Shown here: positions 1-9,012 of the stretch, in pieces
Position numbering within the stretch: position 1 is the first letter of the stretch
How the letters are laid out: every line of letters starts with the position of its first letter
Origin: Adiantum capillus-veneris
Lineage: Eukaryota; Streptophyta; Polypodiopsida; Polypodiales; Pteridaceae
DNA: 64,000 nucleotides
NCBI GenBank assembly: GCA_014529385.2
Contig: CM043971.1
Span: forward strand, 54,407,209 to 54,471,208
Direction of reading: 5' to 3'
The notes under the pieces: model-generated
What the model was told of the DNA's origin: nothing
What the model saw: the letters and a program-made list of their open reading frames with translations, nothing else
Database searches by the model: none
Translations under genes and position numbers: made by a program

Positions 1-220
1 AACGCCACCAATCAAAGAGCTAGAGGACATCGTCTACACAAGTTCAAAAATGTTGATTCCTAGCTTCGGAGTGGCAAAAATTGTACTTTCCACATAATTG
101 ACTCTCATCATATCAAAGAGAGTCTGATCTTGACAGAAAGTTGGAGGAACATCTTCTTTCAACCACAAGGTAAATCTTCAGCAAAAACACCATCAAAAAC
201 CCCAAAACCACCTCAAGTCA
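1..220 (+). pseudogene. Second protease-like remnant of D2
   Basis: This matches 58805-59055 of element D, where the same stretch encodes a retropepsin-like fold remnant. The D2 copy lacks 31 bp after base 88 that D retains, with tact at both deletion edges, so the frame is broken. No catalytic DTG or DSG triad is present here. Homology to D is certain; the protease assignment is weak. Confidence 0.5.
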
Positions 221-763
221 ATGCAAAAAAAAGAGCAACCAACCATCACGGAAAAAGGTAAATCAAAGGTAAACACTGAAGTATATCAATGTTGCAAGAC
301 AAATTTACCTTCAATAAGCCTCCATCAAACTTCACGTGTAGCCTCTACATCAAGAGACACACCATCAACAATGCAATGGAAACCAAAGCAAAAAGTCTAC
401 CAACCAAAGTTTCCATCACAAAAAAGCATCCAGAAGAAGCCGAAGAATGTCAACCAAGTGTTGGTATCCAAAGAGCACATCCAAGTCAAAGACCCAGTTT
501 GGATACATGAAGCACAAGTTCAGCCTCAACAACATAAAGTGACAGGGTGGGTAGCATCAAATGAACCAATCACTGTTCAGGGTTACTTCCAAGGAAATGC
601 TAATGTTTGGGCCAAGAAGCCTAAAGTAATAGCTTGGACCTACCCACCTCAACCAATGTGTTCTACACAGAAGATGTGTTATAAATGCAAGACAAACAAC
701 TCAAATATGAGAAAGAAAAACCACAAAAGGCAGAAGAAAAGACCTTTCAAGCAAGAAATGTGA
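221..763 (+). pseudogene. Tail ORF with G-x-F-x-G-N / W-x-K repeats (D2, copy 1)
   Basis: A 180-codon open stretch, rich in Lys and Gln. Around residues 105-135 it carries a module reading GWVASNEPITVQGYFQGN followed by VWAKKPK, and W[IV]-type motifs recur in the downstream frames (VWVPK near 770). The same module recurs in elements B and B' (28591-29331, 39571-39765) and in D (59191-59583). The family is not one I can name. It lies downstream of gag-protease, where autonomous elements would carry pol. The frame ends in TGA and further modules follow in other frames, so this copy is decayed. Confidence 0.5.
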
Positions 764-1240
764 CAAGTTTGGGTACCAAAGTCAACCGCCCGCCGCCGCC
801 GCTAGTCAAGTTACCCAAGAAAAATAGGTGAAATACGGGATGATTCCAATAAAGCTACTCGAAGCAAAAGGATTTTATGCATGTAACAATCAAATATGGT
901 TACCAAAAGTTGTAGCTCAATCTAGAACAACCAAGAGAAATCAAGCAGTACAAGTTTCTACCTAAAGGCAAGCAATGACAGCCAAGAGCCAACAAAATCC
1001 AATTGCAACCAAGGCTGTTGCAATCTATAGATGGATACCTCGTCAACTACAGAATCAAAGCTTTTACAATGGAAATCATCAGGTCTGGATACCAAAGCCT
1101 AGTTTCCATCAAGTCATCGAGCAAAAGAAGAAAATGAAAAAGACAGTCACACACGGACAAAGACAAGGTGGGTTCCAAAATCACTCGTGGAAACTCAATC
1201 ACAGAGAACCCACACATCTCGACAAGTTCTTCTCATAAAA
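764..1240 (+). pseudogene. Continuation of the W-x-P-K repeat tail, frame-broken (D2, copy 1)
   Basis: Translated pieces show LLEAKGFYACNNQIWLPK near 850-915 and RWIPR followed by FYNGNHQVWIPK near 1035-1095. These are two more copies of the tail module. Stops and frame changes separate them, so no protein is likely. Compared with the second duplicate at about 2270, this copy carries an insertion of roughly 12-18 bases of GC-rich sequence (cgcccgccgccgccg) near 786. Confidence 0.5.
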
Positions 1241-1610
1241 GATAAAGCAAGCACTACATCAATCCCTACAAGAGCTGAAGGACTTGTTTCACAAAGCAGT
1301 GTGAACACACGATAAGCAAGTCAAGAGGAGCCAAAGTATGCCAGTCTAATCGAAAAAATGGTGGCATCCAAAGACCAACACAATGGAGGAGGCCTAAATT
1401 TCCAGAACTTATGGAATTGGGTTTCTAGCCTTGAACAGGTAAGTCCAAGTCGATTAAAAATACATGGCATAATAGTCAGAGTCAAGCAGCTAAGCCACTA
1501 AATGAGCGAGGCGTTAGTCCCTATTCTAGGTACTGCTCAAGCTGGAAGAGTTGAGCATAATTACGTTGTGTCGCTCATGCTGGTATAGGTGAGCATAAGA
1601 GTCAAAGTAA

Positions 1611-1629
1611 TTGTAGCATAGTGGTAAGT
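1611..1629 (+). other. tRNA-Asp 5'-half-like 19-mer (one mismatch)
   Basis: The sequence ttgtagcatagtggtaagt differs by one base from the 3087 copy. That copy matches the D-arm and A-box portion of plant tRNA-Asp as I recall it. No tRNA 3' half follows, so this is not a tRNA gene. Confidence 0.5.
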
Positions 1630-1864
1630 GAAGGAGGAAGTCCAAAAGACACGCACTTAGCACAATGAGGTATGAGCGGAGAAGCTTCTACATTGAAAAT
1701 CCTTCTTGGAAATGTGGAAGCTATTGAGACGTCCTTTGATGTCATATGTGCTACATTTGTTCCTTGAAGCACCAATCAACTCCATCTTCCACACTGCATG
1801 CTTTTGTTTGAAAATTTCTCGTAAGCATATAGAGTGTCCCATAATTGGCACTTGCATTAGGCAC

Positions 1865-1964
1865 AAAAAAAGCATCCAGAAGAAGCCGAAGAATGTCAAC
1901 CAAGTTTCCATCACAAAAAAAGCATCCAGAAGAAGCCGAAGAATGTCAACCAAGTGTTGGTATC
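1865..1964 (+). repeat. 50-bp tandem repeat at the duplication junction
   Basis: The string agcatccagaagaagccgaa begins at 1871 and again at 1921, giving a 50-bp period repeated twice. It lies where duplicate 1 ends and duplicate 2 begins, and reads as if copying ran about 40 bases, slipped back through caagtttccatcac, then continued. Confidence 0.85.
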
Positions 1965-2259
1965 CAAAGAGCACATCCAAGTCAAAAACCCAATTTGGAT
2001 ACATGAAGCACAAGTTCAGCCTCAACAACATAAAGTGACAGGGTGGGTAGCATCAAATGAATCAATCATTGTTCAGGGCTACTTCCAAGGAAATGCTAAT
2101 GTTTGGGCCAAGAAGCCTAAAGTATTAGCTTGGACCTACCCACCTCAACCAATGTGTTCTACACAGAAGATGCGCTATAAATGCAAGACAAACAACTCAA
2201 ATATGAGAAAGAAAAACCACATAAGGCAAAAGAAAAGACCTTTCAAGCAAGAAATGTGA
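1954..2259 (+). pseudogene. Tail ORF, duplicate 2 (D2)
   Basis: This is the second duplicate of the 221-763 tail: 101 codons with the same GWVASNE and GYFQGN module and VWAKKPK, ending at TGA. Downstream to about 2850 the modules LLEAKGFYAGNNQIWLPK, RWIPR and QVWIPK recur in shifting frames. It is a duplicated, decayed coding tail. Confidence 0.5.
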
Positions 2260-3086
2260 CAAGTTTGGGTACCAAAGCAAGCCACTAGTCAAGTTACCCA
2301 AGAAAAATAGGTGAAATAGGGGACGATTCCAATAAAGCTACTCGAAGCAAAAGGATTTTATGCAGGTAACAATCAAATATGGTTACCAAAAGTTGTAGAT
2401 CAATCTAGAACAACCAAGAGAAATCAAGCAGTACAAGCTTCTACCTAAAGGCAAGCAATGACAGCCAAGATCCAACAAAATCCAATTGCAACCAAGGCTG
2501 TTGCAATCTACAGATGGATACCTCGAATCAAGGATTTTACAATGGAAATCATCAGGTCTGGATACCAAAGCCTAGTGTCCATCAAGTCATCGAGCAAAAG
2601 AAGCAAATGCAAAAGACAGTCACACACGGACCAAAGACAAGGTGGATTCCAAAATCGCTCGTGGAAACTCAATCACAGAGAACCCACACATCTCGACAAC
2701 TGCTTCTCATGCAAGATAAAGCAAGCACTACATCAATCCCTACAAGAGTTGAAGGACTTGTTTCGCAAAGTAGTGTGAACACACGACAAGCAAGTCAAGA
2801 GGAGCCAAAGTATGCTATTCTAATCGACAAAATGGTGGCATCCAAAGACTAATACAATAGAGGAGGCCTAAATTTCCAGAACTTAAGGAATTGGGTTTCT
2901 AGCCTTGAATAGGTAAGTCCAAGTCGCCATTAAAAATACATGGCATAATAGTCAAAGTCAGGCAGCTAAGCCACTAAATGAGCGAGGCGTTATTCCCTAT
3001 TCTAGGTACTGCTCAAGCTAGAAGAGTTGAGCATAATTACGTTGTTTCACTCATGCTGGTATAGGTTAGCATAAGAGTCAAAGTAA

Positions 3087-3105
3087 TTGTAGTATAGTGG
3101 TAAGT
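3087..3105 (+). other. tRNA-Asp 5'-half-like 19-mer (exact)
   Basis: The sequence ttgtagtatagtggtaagt equals, from memory, bases about 5-23 of plant tRNA-Asp(GTC), including the A box (TAGTATAGTGG). No B box (GTTCGA) lies within the next 60 bases. Related copies are at 1611-1629 and 60411-60429. Confidence 0.55.
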
Positions 3106-3340
3106 GAAGGAGGAAGTCCAAAAGACACGTACTTAGCACAATGAGGTATGAGCGGAGAAGCTTCTACATTGAAAATCCTTCTTGGAAATGTGGAAGCTAT
3201 TGAGACGTCCTTTGATGTCATATGAGCTACATTTGTTCCTTGAAGCACCAATCAACTCCATCTTCCACATTGCATGCTTTTGTTTGAAAATTTCTCGTAA
3301 GCATATAGAGTGCCCCATAATTGGCACTTGCATTAGGCAC

Positions 3341-3977
3341 TCTTCCTTTTTTTCTCCCACATACTCACATTGCATGATAGGTACTTCAAGTGGATTTGCT
3401 CAACTCCAATAAGAGTATTTCAAGGGAACTTTTTTTCCACCGGGTTTTTTCCCTTTGGTCATCTAGGTTTTAGACCCTAATGTAGAAACCCTTATCATTG
3501 ATTTCTTTTATATATTCCTTCTACATCAATAAGAAGAAAATGTCTATCCAAATCAATCGACAACGACTTGGAGCAAAAATTGCACATCTCCATATGCTTA
3601 TCAAGAGAATCTTTTATCTCCTCCAAGGTCGACAACAAAGCCCCATCAAACAATGTCAAGTCAAAGAATGGCCTACAACAACAAGCAATGACAAATTCCA
3701 CAAGAGAGTCATCAACAACAATCAAAAGTAACTCACACAGTGCTTCAACATTGGTGACCTATTGCAGACGACTCAAATTACAGTAAAATGGAAAGCATAC
3801 CCATCACAAATTCCACGCCACAAAGAGGATTGGTTCTATAAACTCAAAAACATTAAAATCCTTCTTCATGGTGGCCAAGATTGGAAACAAAAAGAACATT
3901 GCACAATGAGAAGAAAATTTGTCTTGATAATCAAAGATCAAGTCACGTATCAATAACATGGCAGATATGAATTACTC
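3341..3977 (+). other. 3' untranslated part of D2
   Basis: This is non-coding in appearance and colinear with 60664-61301 of element D. It holds only short open stretches in conflicting frames. It ends at the purine tract that precedes the LTR. Confidence 0.6.
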
Positions 3978-3990
3978 AAGGAAGGGGGGA
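3978..3990 (+). other. Polypurine tract of D2
   Basis: The run aaggaagggggga lies directly before the putative 3' LTR, as expected for the plus-strand primer of an LTR retroelement. The same tract is at 61304-61316 in D. Closely similar tracts occur in B and C (AGGAAGG-type). Confidence 0.75.
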
Positions 3991-3991
3991 C

Positions 3992-5011
3992 CGTCATCAA
4001 CGACAAAGTACTTCCCAAGCTGAAGTCCAACCTTGAAGACAAAGTTGAAGACAACCCTATGACAAGACTGCACAAGGTCGTATCAAGGGACGACATAAGG
4101 TCGTTTGAGGATACACCAAATGGGCACCCACCTGGCCGGACACGTAGCCGAACAACACATTTATACCCTACTAGTTTTTCGAGCTAGTGTAGTAATACTC
4201 TGTGTAATATTGACTCGAGAGTAGTGGATCAATTCCCTGATTTGTAATATGTCATGACAATTCTAAAAGTCCATGTGAACCGGCCACTGGCATTTAGAAT
4301 GCCCTAGGTATAAATGTCAATAACGTTAATGTGAAAGGAGGCTTATCTTTAGAAGAAGAAGGAAGCTCTAAAAACGTACGTTGGAGCTACGAGCTGCTCC
4401 AACTTGTAATCATCGCAGTTAATGAATGGGTAATCAGTTTTTGATTTGGAAACTTGCAGTGTGTTCCTCTTTCTTTGCTCTTTCATTCTAGTGTACGCAT
4501 TGTCAGTTTTGGTGTGGTTCGCAACTACATGTTAGTGAGCCTTAATTGCAAATTTGAGTGCTTAAATCATTGTTTTTAGTCGTTTTGACCATAGGAGATT
4601 GTTCTTAGACCATAGGATGACATTTCCGGCATGTTCTGTTGTAGTTTCAAGACCTTTTTCATTATGTATTTTGATATTGGTACATTGTCAGATTGCGATC
4701 AGACTTGGTAGGATAGTGCCCCTAGGTGTTCTAGACCTCCTCCTAAGGTTTTGTTGCATTTTTAGTCCGTTCGAGTGCCGAAATGGCGTGATGACCTAGA
4801 GATGTGAGAAAGGACATAGGCGGATTTCCCTGATCATTGAGTGTTGGTTTGCTTGTTGAGCTAGTGTGTTTGATTGTTAAGGTTCACTTCATGAGATTGA
4901 CGATCTCATAGACTCTCCGTGCCCCATCCAAATCACTTTCCTTGAGTATTGACATTATGTTAGTGCCATATCGCTATGCTACAAACGTCCGTCGACGGCG
5001 ACCCGCTAACA
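3992..5011 (+). repeat. Putative 3' LTR of D2
   Basis: About 1 kb following the polypurine tract, shared with 61318-62290. It contains a TATA-like box and no coding capacity. The proposed right end is gctaaca at 5011, where minus-strand Copia coding sequence resumes. The left end begins cgtcatc rather than the canonical tg, so the exact boundary is uncertain. The 5' LTR is outside the window. Confidence 0.6.
4309..4315 (+). promoter_or_regulatory. TATA-like box in D2 LTR
   Basis: The heptamer tataaat lies within aggtataaatgt and is conserved at 61635-61641 in the other copy. Its placement about 320 bases into the LTR fits a retroelement promoter. It is a sequence match only. Confidence 0.45.
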
Positions 5012-5571
5012 CACTCAAGTAGAAGAAAATCCTCTTGACAGCCTTCCAATGCTTAGACCCTAGGCTATGCATAAATTTGCTAATCTGTGAGATTGCAAAC
5101 TGAATATTTGGCCTCATGTTGCATCCAACAACAATTTGGTAAAGAGTGACATTGGCAGGATCGCCAACTTCAAACCTGTTTTCATGGGAAAGGCAATAGG
5201 TTTGTAATCTTGAAGTCCAAACCTACATAGCAATGTCTCCATGTAGCTTTTCTAACACAAGGAAAAACCACAATCACACTGCTTAAACTGTATACGGAAG
5301 TAATGATGCATAGCCCCAAATATTTCATCCTGAAAGTAGCATTCAAATCAGCCTTAATTTTAGCAATATATCTCTCATTTGGTCCAATTATCAACAAATC
5401 ATCCACATAAAGAACCAAAATGAGAAGTACATCACCCTCATGATTTACATACAATGTGATTTTTGTTGGACTATTACAAAATCCTCGTTTGACCAAATGA
5501 GTGTCAGATTTCTTATACCAAGCACGAGGAGATTTCTTCAATCCATACAAAGATTTCTTACATATGCACAC
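5012..5571 (-). pseudogene. Copia RT remnant
   Basis: The minus strand encodes KSLYGLKKSPRAWY near the start and LYVDDLLIIG with the catalytic YVDD. A broken stretch then leads to RPNIQFAISQISKFMHS and HWKAVKRIF, the RT-RNase H connection of Ty1/copia Pol. The fingers half of RT upstream of KSLYGLK is absent; the integrase C-terminal region passes almost directly into it near 5580-5640, which indicates an internal deletion. The reading frame is broken after the YVDD segment. It is non-functional. Confidence 0.85.
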
Positions 5572-5639
5572 TTTATCCTCTTCTCCTTTCTTGAGAAAAC
5601 CAATTTCTTAAATTGTGTTTGTGACAGCAAAGCATATGC

Positions 5640-6182
5640 CAAACAACCAAAAACACGCCATCATGCCATGCTTCATATGGAGTCATATACTGCAAAGCTT
5701 TCGTAGGACACCTGTTAGTACATAAGTGGCACACATGATGGCCTCAAGAAAACTGAATGCGACAAATCTTGACTTTTGACCATACAATGTGCCATTTCTG
5801 TAAGTGACATGTTTTTCCTCTCAACAAGACCATTTTGTTGAGGTGTATAAGGCACTATACATTGGTGTTTTATCCCACGACTAGCCATACATGCATTAAA
5901 TTCATGAGACAGATACTCCCCCTATCCATCAAAACGGAGGGTTCACATAGTACATATTGAGAAATTCTCAGCCATATCCATAAATTTCTTGAAGCACAAA
6001 AACACTTCGAACTTAGATTTAAGCGGATATACCCATGCATGACTGGAGTAATCATCAATGAAAGTCATGAAGTATAGGTAATTTCCCAAGGACGGAGTTT
6101 GCATGGGCCCACGAACATCTCTATGCACAAGCTGCAACCTGCATGTGGCCCTAACAGAACTATCCTTGGGAAACTTAGAACG
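5640..6182 (-). pseudogene. Copia integrase core remnant
   Basis: The minus strand encodes LVHRDVRGPMQTPSLGN then FIDDYSSHAWVYPLKSK, then after a stop LRFDG and PYTPQQNGLVERKN. These carry the three acidic residues of the DDE core (HRD, RFDG, LVERKN). Stops interrupt the frame near 5943 and within RFDG-GEY, and the C-terminal part is shifted. The second copy is at 62417-62886. Confidence 0.85.
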
Positions 6183-6758
6183 CTACATCTTACCCAAAAT
6201 GTAGCCTCCACAAACATGTTTGTTAGGTGCTTCAAGAGGTGGCAAAGAAGCAACCATGTCAAATTTCTGCAAACACAACAAACTGGAAAAGTTCAGATGC
6301 CCAAAACGTGCATGCCAAAGTTTTGCATATAAAATAGCCTTAGAATCCACAATTGCAGTTCCAATTTTGCCCATAATTTTCATACAAAAATGAGCTTCAC
6401 CACGACATAAAGTGCCAGATACAACAATTTCATCACCAAAATTGAGGTCATGTATTATACATCTATCATCCACAAATTTGACTACAAGACCAAGTCTAGT
6501 AAGTGCAGATACAAATAAAGGTTCTTCTTGATCCCCAAGCACATACAATTCATCATTAAGTATGAAAGAACTTCCATTTGCAGCAATAAACACAATCTTT
6601 CCAACTCCCTTGACCAGATAAGAGGCATTGTTAGTACAAGTGAATAAATTCCCATGAGGGACATCCTTGAGAGAGGTAAACAAGTCACAATGAGAGGTAA
6701 TGTGATTTGTAGCACCACTGTCAAAGTACCACACATGAGCATCCACAACAACTGACAA
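6183..6758 (-). pseudogene. Copia protease and GAG-pre-integrase domain
   Basis: A 191-codon open stretch. Near its start FDSGATNHIT is the retropepsin active site of Ty1/copia. Around residues 140-180 LWHARFGHLNFSSL is the conserved GAG-pre-integrase/zinc region. The stretch ends with a stop before the integrase core. It is the best preserved piece of Copia-A but isolated from intact gag and pol. The segment around 6630-6634 (gttag) is the unoccupied equivalent of the site into which element F inserted in the second copy. Confidence 0.85.
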
Positions 6759-7811
6759 ACATGCATCATGGACATTAGGATCATAAGTGCACTCTGCACT
6801 AAAAGCCCATTCTGCATCAACATCAACATTACGTCTCCTTTCACAGAAGACGCAACAATAATTGCATTTGTAGTGAAACCAGCATTAGTAGTGGAGACAG
6901 CCTCTTTCTTCTTAGCCTCTCTGGCCTTCAACTTAAGACATTTATTGATCAAATGATCATTAATTTACAATAATGGCAACGCATCTTCTTTTTGCCCTTA
7001 TCATCAAAATTCCCAGATAAATTGCTACCAGCAGAAGCATTAGGAACATGCAATTTACCACTCACAGAAGAACTATGAGAAGTGGCTAAATTGTTGTTAA
7101 CACCTTTTCTTTGAGCAACAATAAAGGCCTGCCAACTTCATGTTGTCTAATCTTTTTTTTTTTGGAAAGTGACTCTTGCAATAGCAATGTGTATAATGCA
7201 ATAAACTTGACAGCTTCTAAAGTTCCTTCGGTTATGAGCCTCCAGGTACTAGCAAAAGTCTTGCAAGGCATCAAGAACAGTGTGCACAAGGGAACTGTCC
7301 GAAATGAATTCACCTATAGATATAAGTTGCTCATTGATATCCTTGACACAGCAAGGAAAGTGTGCATGTCATCTTCCTCATGCGTAATCTGTGACTCCGG
7401 CTCTTTACACAACAATGCAATTTTTGCCTCATTACAACTTGCAAAGAGACCAGATAGGATTTTTTAAGCTTGTTTTGCATATTTTGATGAATGAATGTGA
7501 GGAGTAATAGTGTGCTTCATCAACAACACAATCAATGCATGAGTCTATGCATATTTTACATCCCAACGAGCTTGCTCAATCATATGCAAAATAACTCTAG
7601 TAGCAGCAACGCTGCCACCAAAACCTGCAATATCCTCAACATCACCTACATCCTTAGAACTAGGACATACATTAATGCCCTACACAATGTTCCAAATGCC
7701 CTTTGACACAAGGACATGTTGCATCATGTAAGGCCACATAGGGTAATTATCCCCATCCAACCTATTCTCATCAGTAAATATCTTGAACACATTTGTGTTG
7801 TTCTCAACCAT
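6759..7811 (-). pseudogene. Copia gag with CCHC knuckle, frame-broken
   Basis: Start ATG at 7811 opens MVENNTNVFKIF and continues LDGDNYPMWPYMMQ, typical of the N-terminus of Ty1/copia Gag. Later pieces include a degenerate zinc knuckle near 6930-6985 (CHYC, then HLINKC after a frameshift) and a Lys-rich segment KAREAKKKEA. At least three stops or shifts lie between. This start is chosen because it follows the 5' LTR by under 100 bases and opens the recognisable Gag sequence. Confidence 0.75.
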
Positions 7812-7901
7812 GGTGAATGTTGCACCTGATGTGAAAACTGCCCAAAAAGAGGAGAAACAGAGTGGGAACAGCAAGTGCTATATAACACAAATTGTAGAAT
7901 G

Positions 7902-8133
7902 CTATACAGGGCCTGCTATGAAAAAAATGACAATGACAAAAAAAAATTCAAGGCACACAACAGAGAGTGTATTATTTAGTGTGCAATGGAAAGATAAGTT
8001 AGCCCTAGAGTTATGGGCGATATACAATGCATAGGGAAAAAACCTCCTAGTGAGGGAAAAATACCCCAGCGGTCCTACGTGTGTGGTAGTGATGTGTTTC
8101 CACACACATCACTACCACATGTATATAGTAACA
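7902..8133 (-). repeat. 5' LTR of Copia-A
   Basis: On the minus strand it begins TGTTACTATATACATG. It is similar over about 190 bp to the E LTRs at 50977-51198 and 51209-51413. The inner boundary near 7902 is approximate. I do not see a good tRNA-Met primer site after it. Confidence 0.6.
8082..8119. repeat. 16-bp inverted repeat in Copia-A LTR
   Basis: The arms tgtggtagtgatgtgt (8082-8097) and acacatcactaccaca (8104-8119) are perfect complements around a 6-base spacer. The related E LTRs at 51170 and 51395 keep only the right arm. Confidence 0.8.
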
Positions 8134-8289
8134 CATCTCACTAATGCTAGCAAGCAAAAAAAATTTGGCTTCTTCCACCTCCTAGGAGAGAGTCTCGGGC
8201 TTGATTATAACTTGGCTCAGATGCTCAAGCATCATCTTGGCCATTTTTTCTTGGTCATGTGTAGTGTTTCCATGCCCATCTACAAGTGA

Positions 8290-9012
8290 CTGGACACAAC
8301 CCCTACTTCTCTTGATTTTCAAGGCGCAAAAAAATTGTGCTTGATTGGAGCCTCATGCCTCTTGACCTCCTCAAGTTTAAGGTTAGCAAGGTCAGCTTTA
8401 GCCTTCAACCAGCTCTTCTGCTCTTCTTTGAAAGCCGAACCCACCATTTTTTTTACAAGAAAGCCACTCCATTTTTAAGCTCCTTCATACGCTCATCTCA
8501 AGACTTTTTTCATTAGGGGGGGCATTCTCTTGATTGATTTTTGCATGCTCTTGGTAAACCTATCCCAAGCTTTAGGGTTTTTTAAGACCAACAACTTTTT
8601 TGAGCTTGTGTAGAGCTTTCTTGGTAAGGCTTTGGAAAAGCGGGTCTTTGAATAGATGTTCCCCTGCAATTAGAAGCTTCCTAGTTCCTTTGGGATAATT
8701 ATCCACCCCTTTGTATTTTTGAATTTGATGTAAAGTGGCAAGTGATCTGACAGGTTTTGTGATGGTACAGCCTTCATATTGAGACAAGCAATGGAATTCA
8801 ATCAGCTTTGTAAGAACAATAGCACCTGTACAAAATGACATACATGAAATGTGGTGTGCTATTCCATGGGCCAAAATCCAAATATTCCAGTAGAGACCAT
8901 TTCTCATAGAGGATCAGCCATTTTGATTTCTCCAATCAAGCTAGTAGACTCAAGGAGCCTCTTTTGTCCTTCATCTTCTTCACCATATTGAAGTCCTTTC
9001 CATGCATCACGT
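8290..9012 (-). pseudogene. Unidentified gene-like fragment, target of element A
   Basis: The minus strand reads coding-like for about 240 codons with breaks. RDAWKGLQYGEEDEGQKR lies near 9000, YPKGTRKLLIAGEHLF near 8690, then a Lys-rich segment ALHKLKKVVGL and KEEQKSWLKAKADLANLKLE near 8420. The frame is shifted in a run of A near 8580 and stopped near 8895. I do not recognise the family. The coding-like frame continues across element A into 19053-19100 (KAKERAE precedes RDAWKG), so A interrupted it. A diverged relative lies inverted at 19515-19745. Confidence 0.4.
9009..9012. other. Target site duplication of element A (left)
   Basis: acgt precedes the left LTR and recurs immediately after the right LTR at 19049-19052. 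The fifth base does not match, so this is a 4-bp duplication or a decayed 5-bp one. Confidence 0.65.

Larger units (their letters stand above)
425..3340 (+). repeat. 1.48-kb tandem duplication inside the D2 tail
   Basis: The block 425-1864 recurs at 1921-3340 with a few substitutions and small indels. Offsets are 1,496 bp at the left and 1,476 bp at the right. Element D (59235-60663) has only one copy, so the duplication is private to D2. It duplicates the W-x-P-K tail and part of the 3' untranslated region. Confidence 0.9.
1..5011 (+). mobile_element. 3' part of non-autonomous gag-protease LTR element, copy D2
   Basis: The segment aligns by eye with 58805-62286 (element D). It contains, in order, a protease-like remnant, a tail of W-x-P-K repeats, a 3' untranslated stretch, a purine tract and a putative 3' LTR. 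The 5' half lies left of the window. No reverse transcriptase, RNase H or integrase motif is visible on either strand. The right end abuts the inside of a minus-strand Copia coding region at 5012, so D2 most likely inserted into that Copia. Differences from D are a 31-bp deletion near position 88, an 11-bp difference near 250 and a 1.48-kb tandem duplication. Confidence 0.75.
5012..8133 (-). mobile_element. Copia-A: decayed Ty1/copia element, 3' end cut off by D2
   Basis: Reading on the minus strand from 8133, the order is 5' LTR, gag, zinc knuckle, protease (DSGATNHIT), GAG-pre-integrase, integrase, RT. That is the Ty1/copia order. The RT connection region stops at 5012 against the D2 LTR. 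RNase H and the 3' LTR would lie left of D2, outside the window. There are many stops and frameshifts, and the N-terminal half of RT is missing. A second copy of the same Copia, also next to a D element, is at 62417-63358. Confidence 0.85.

Noticed and set aside
3992-4000. Canonical TG start for the D LTR
   Set aside because: Both copies read cgtcatc after the purine tract, so a TG start cannot be asserted; the boundary is left as putative.
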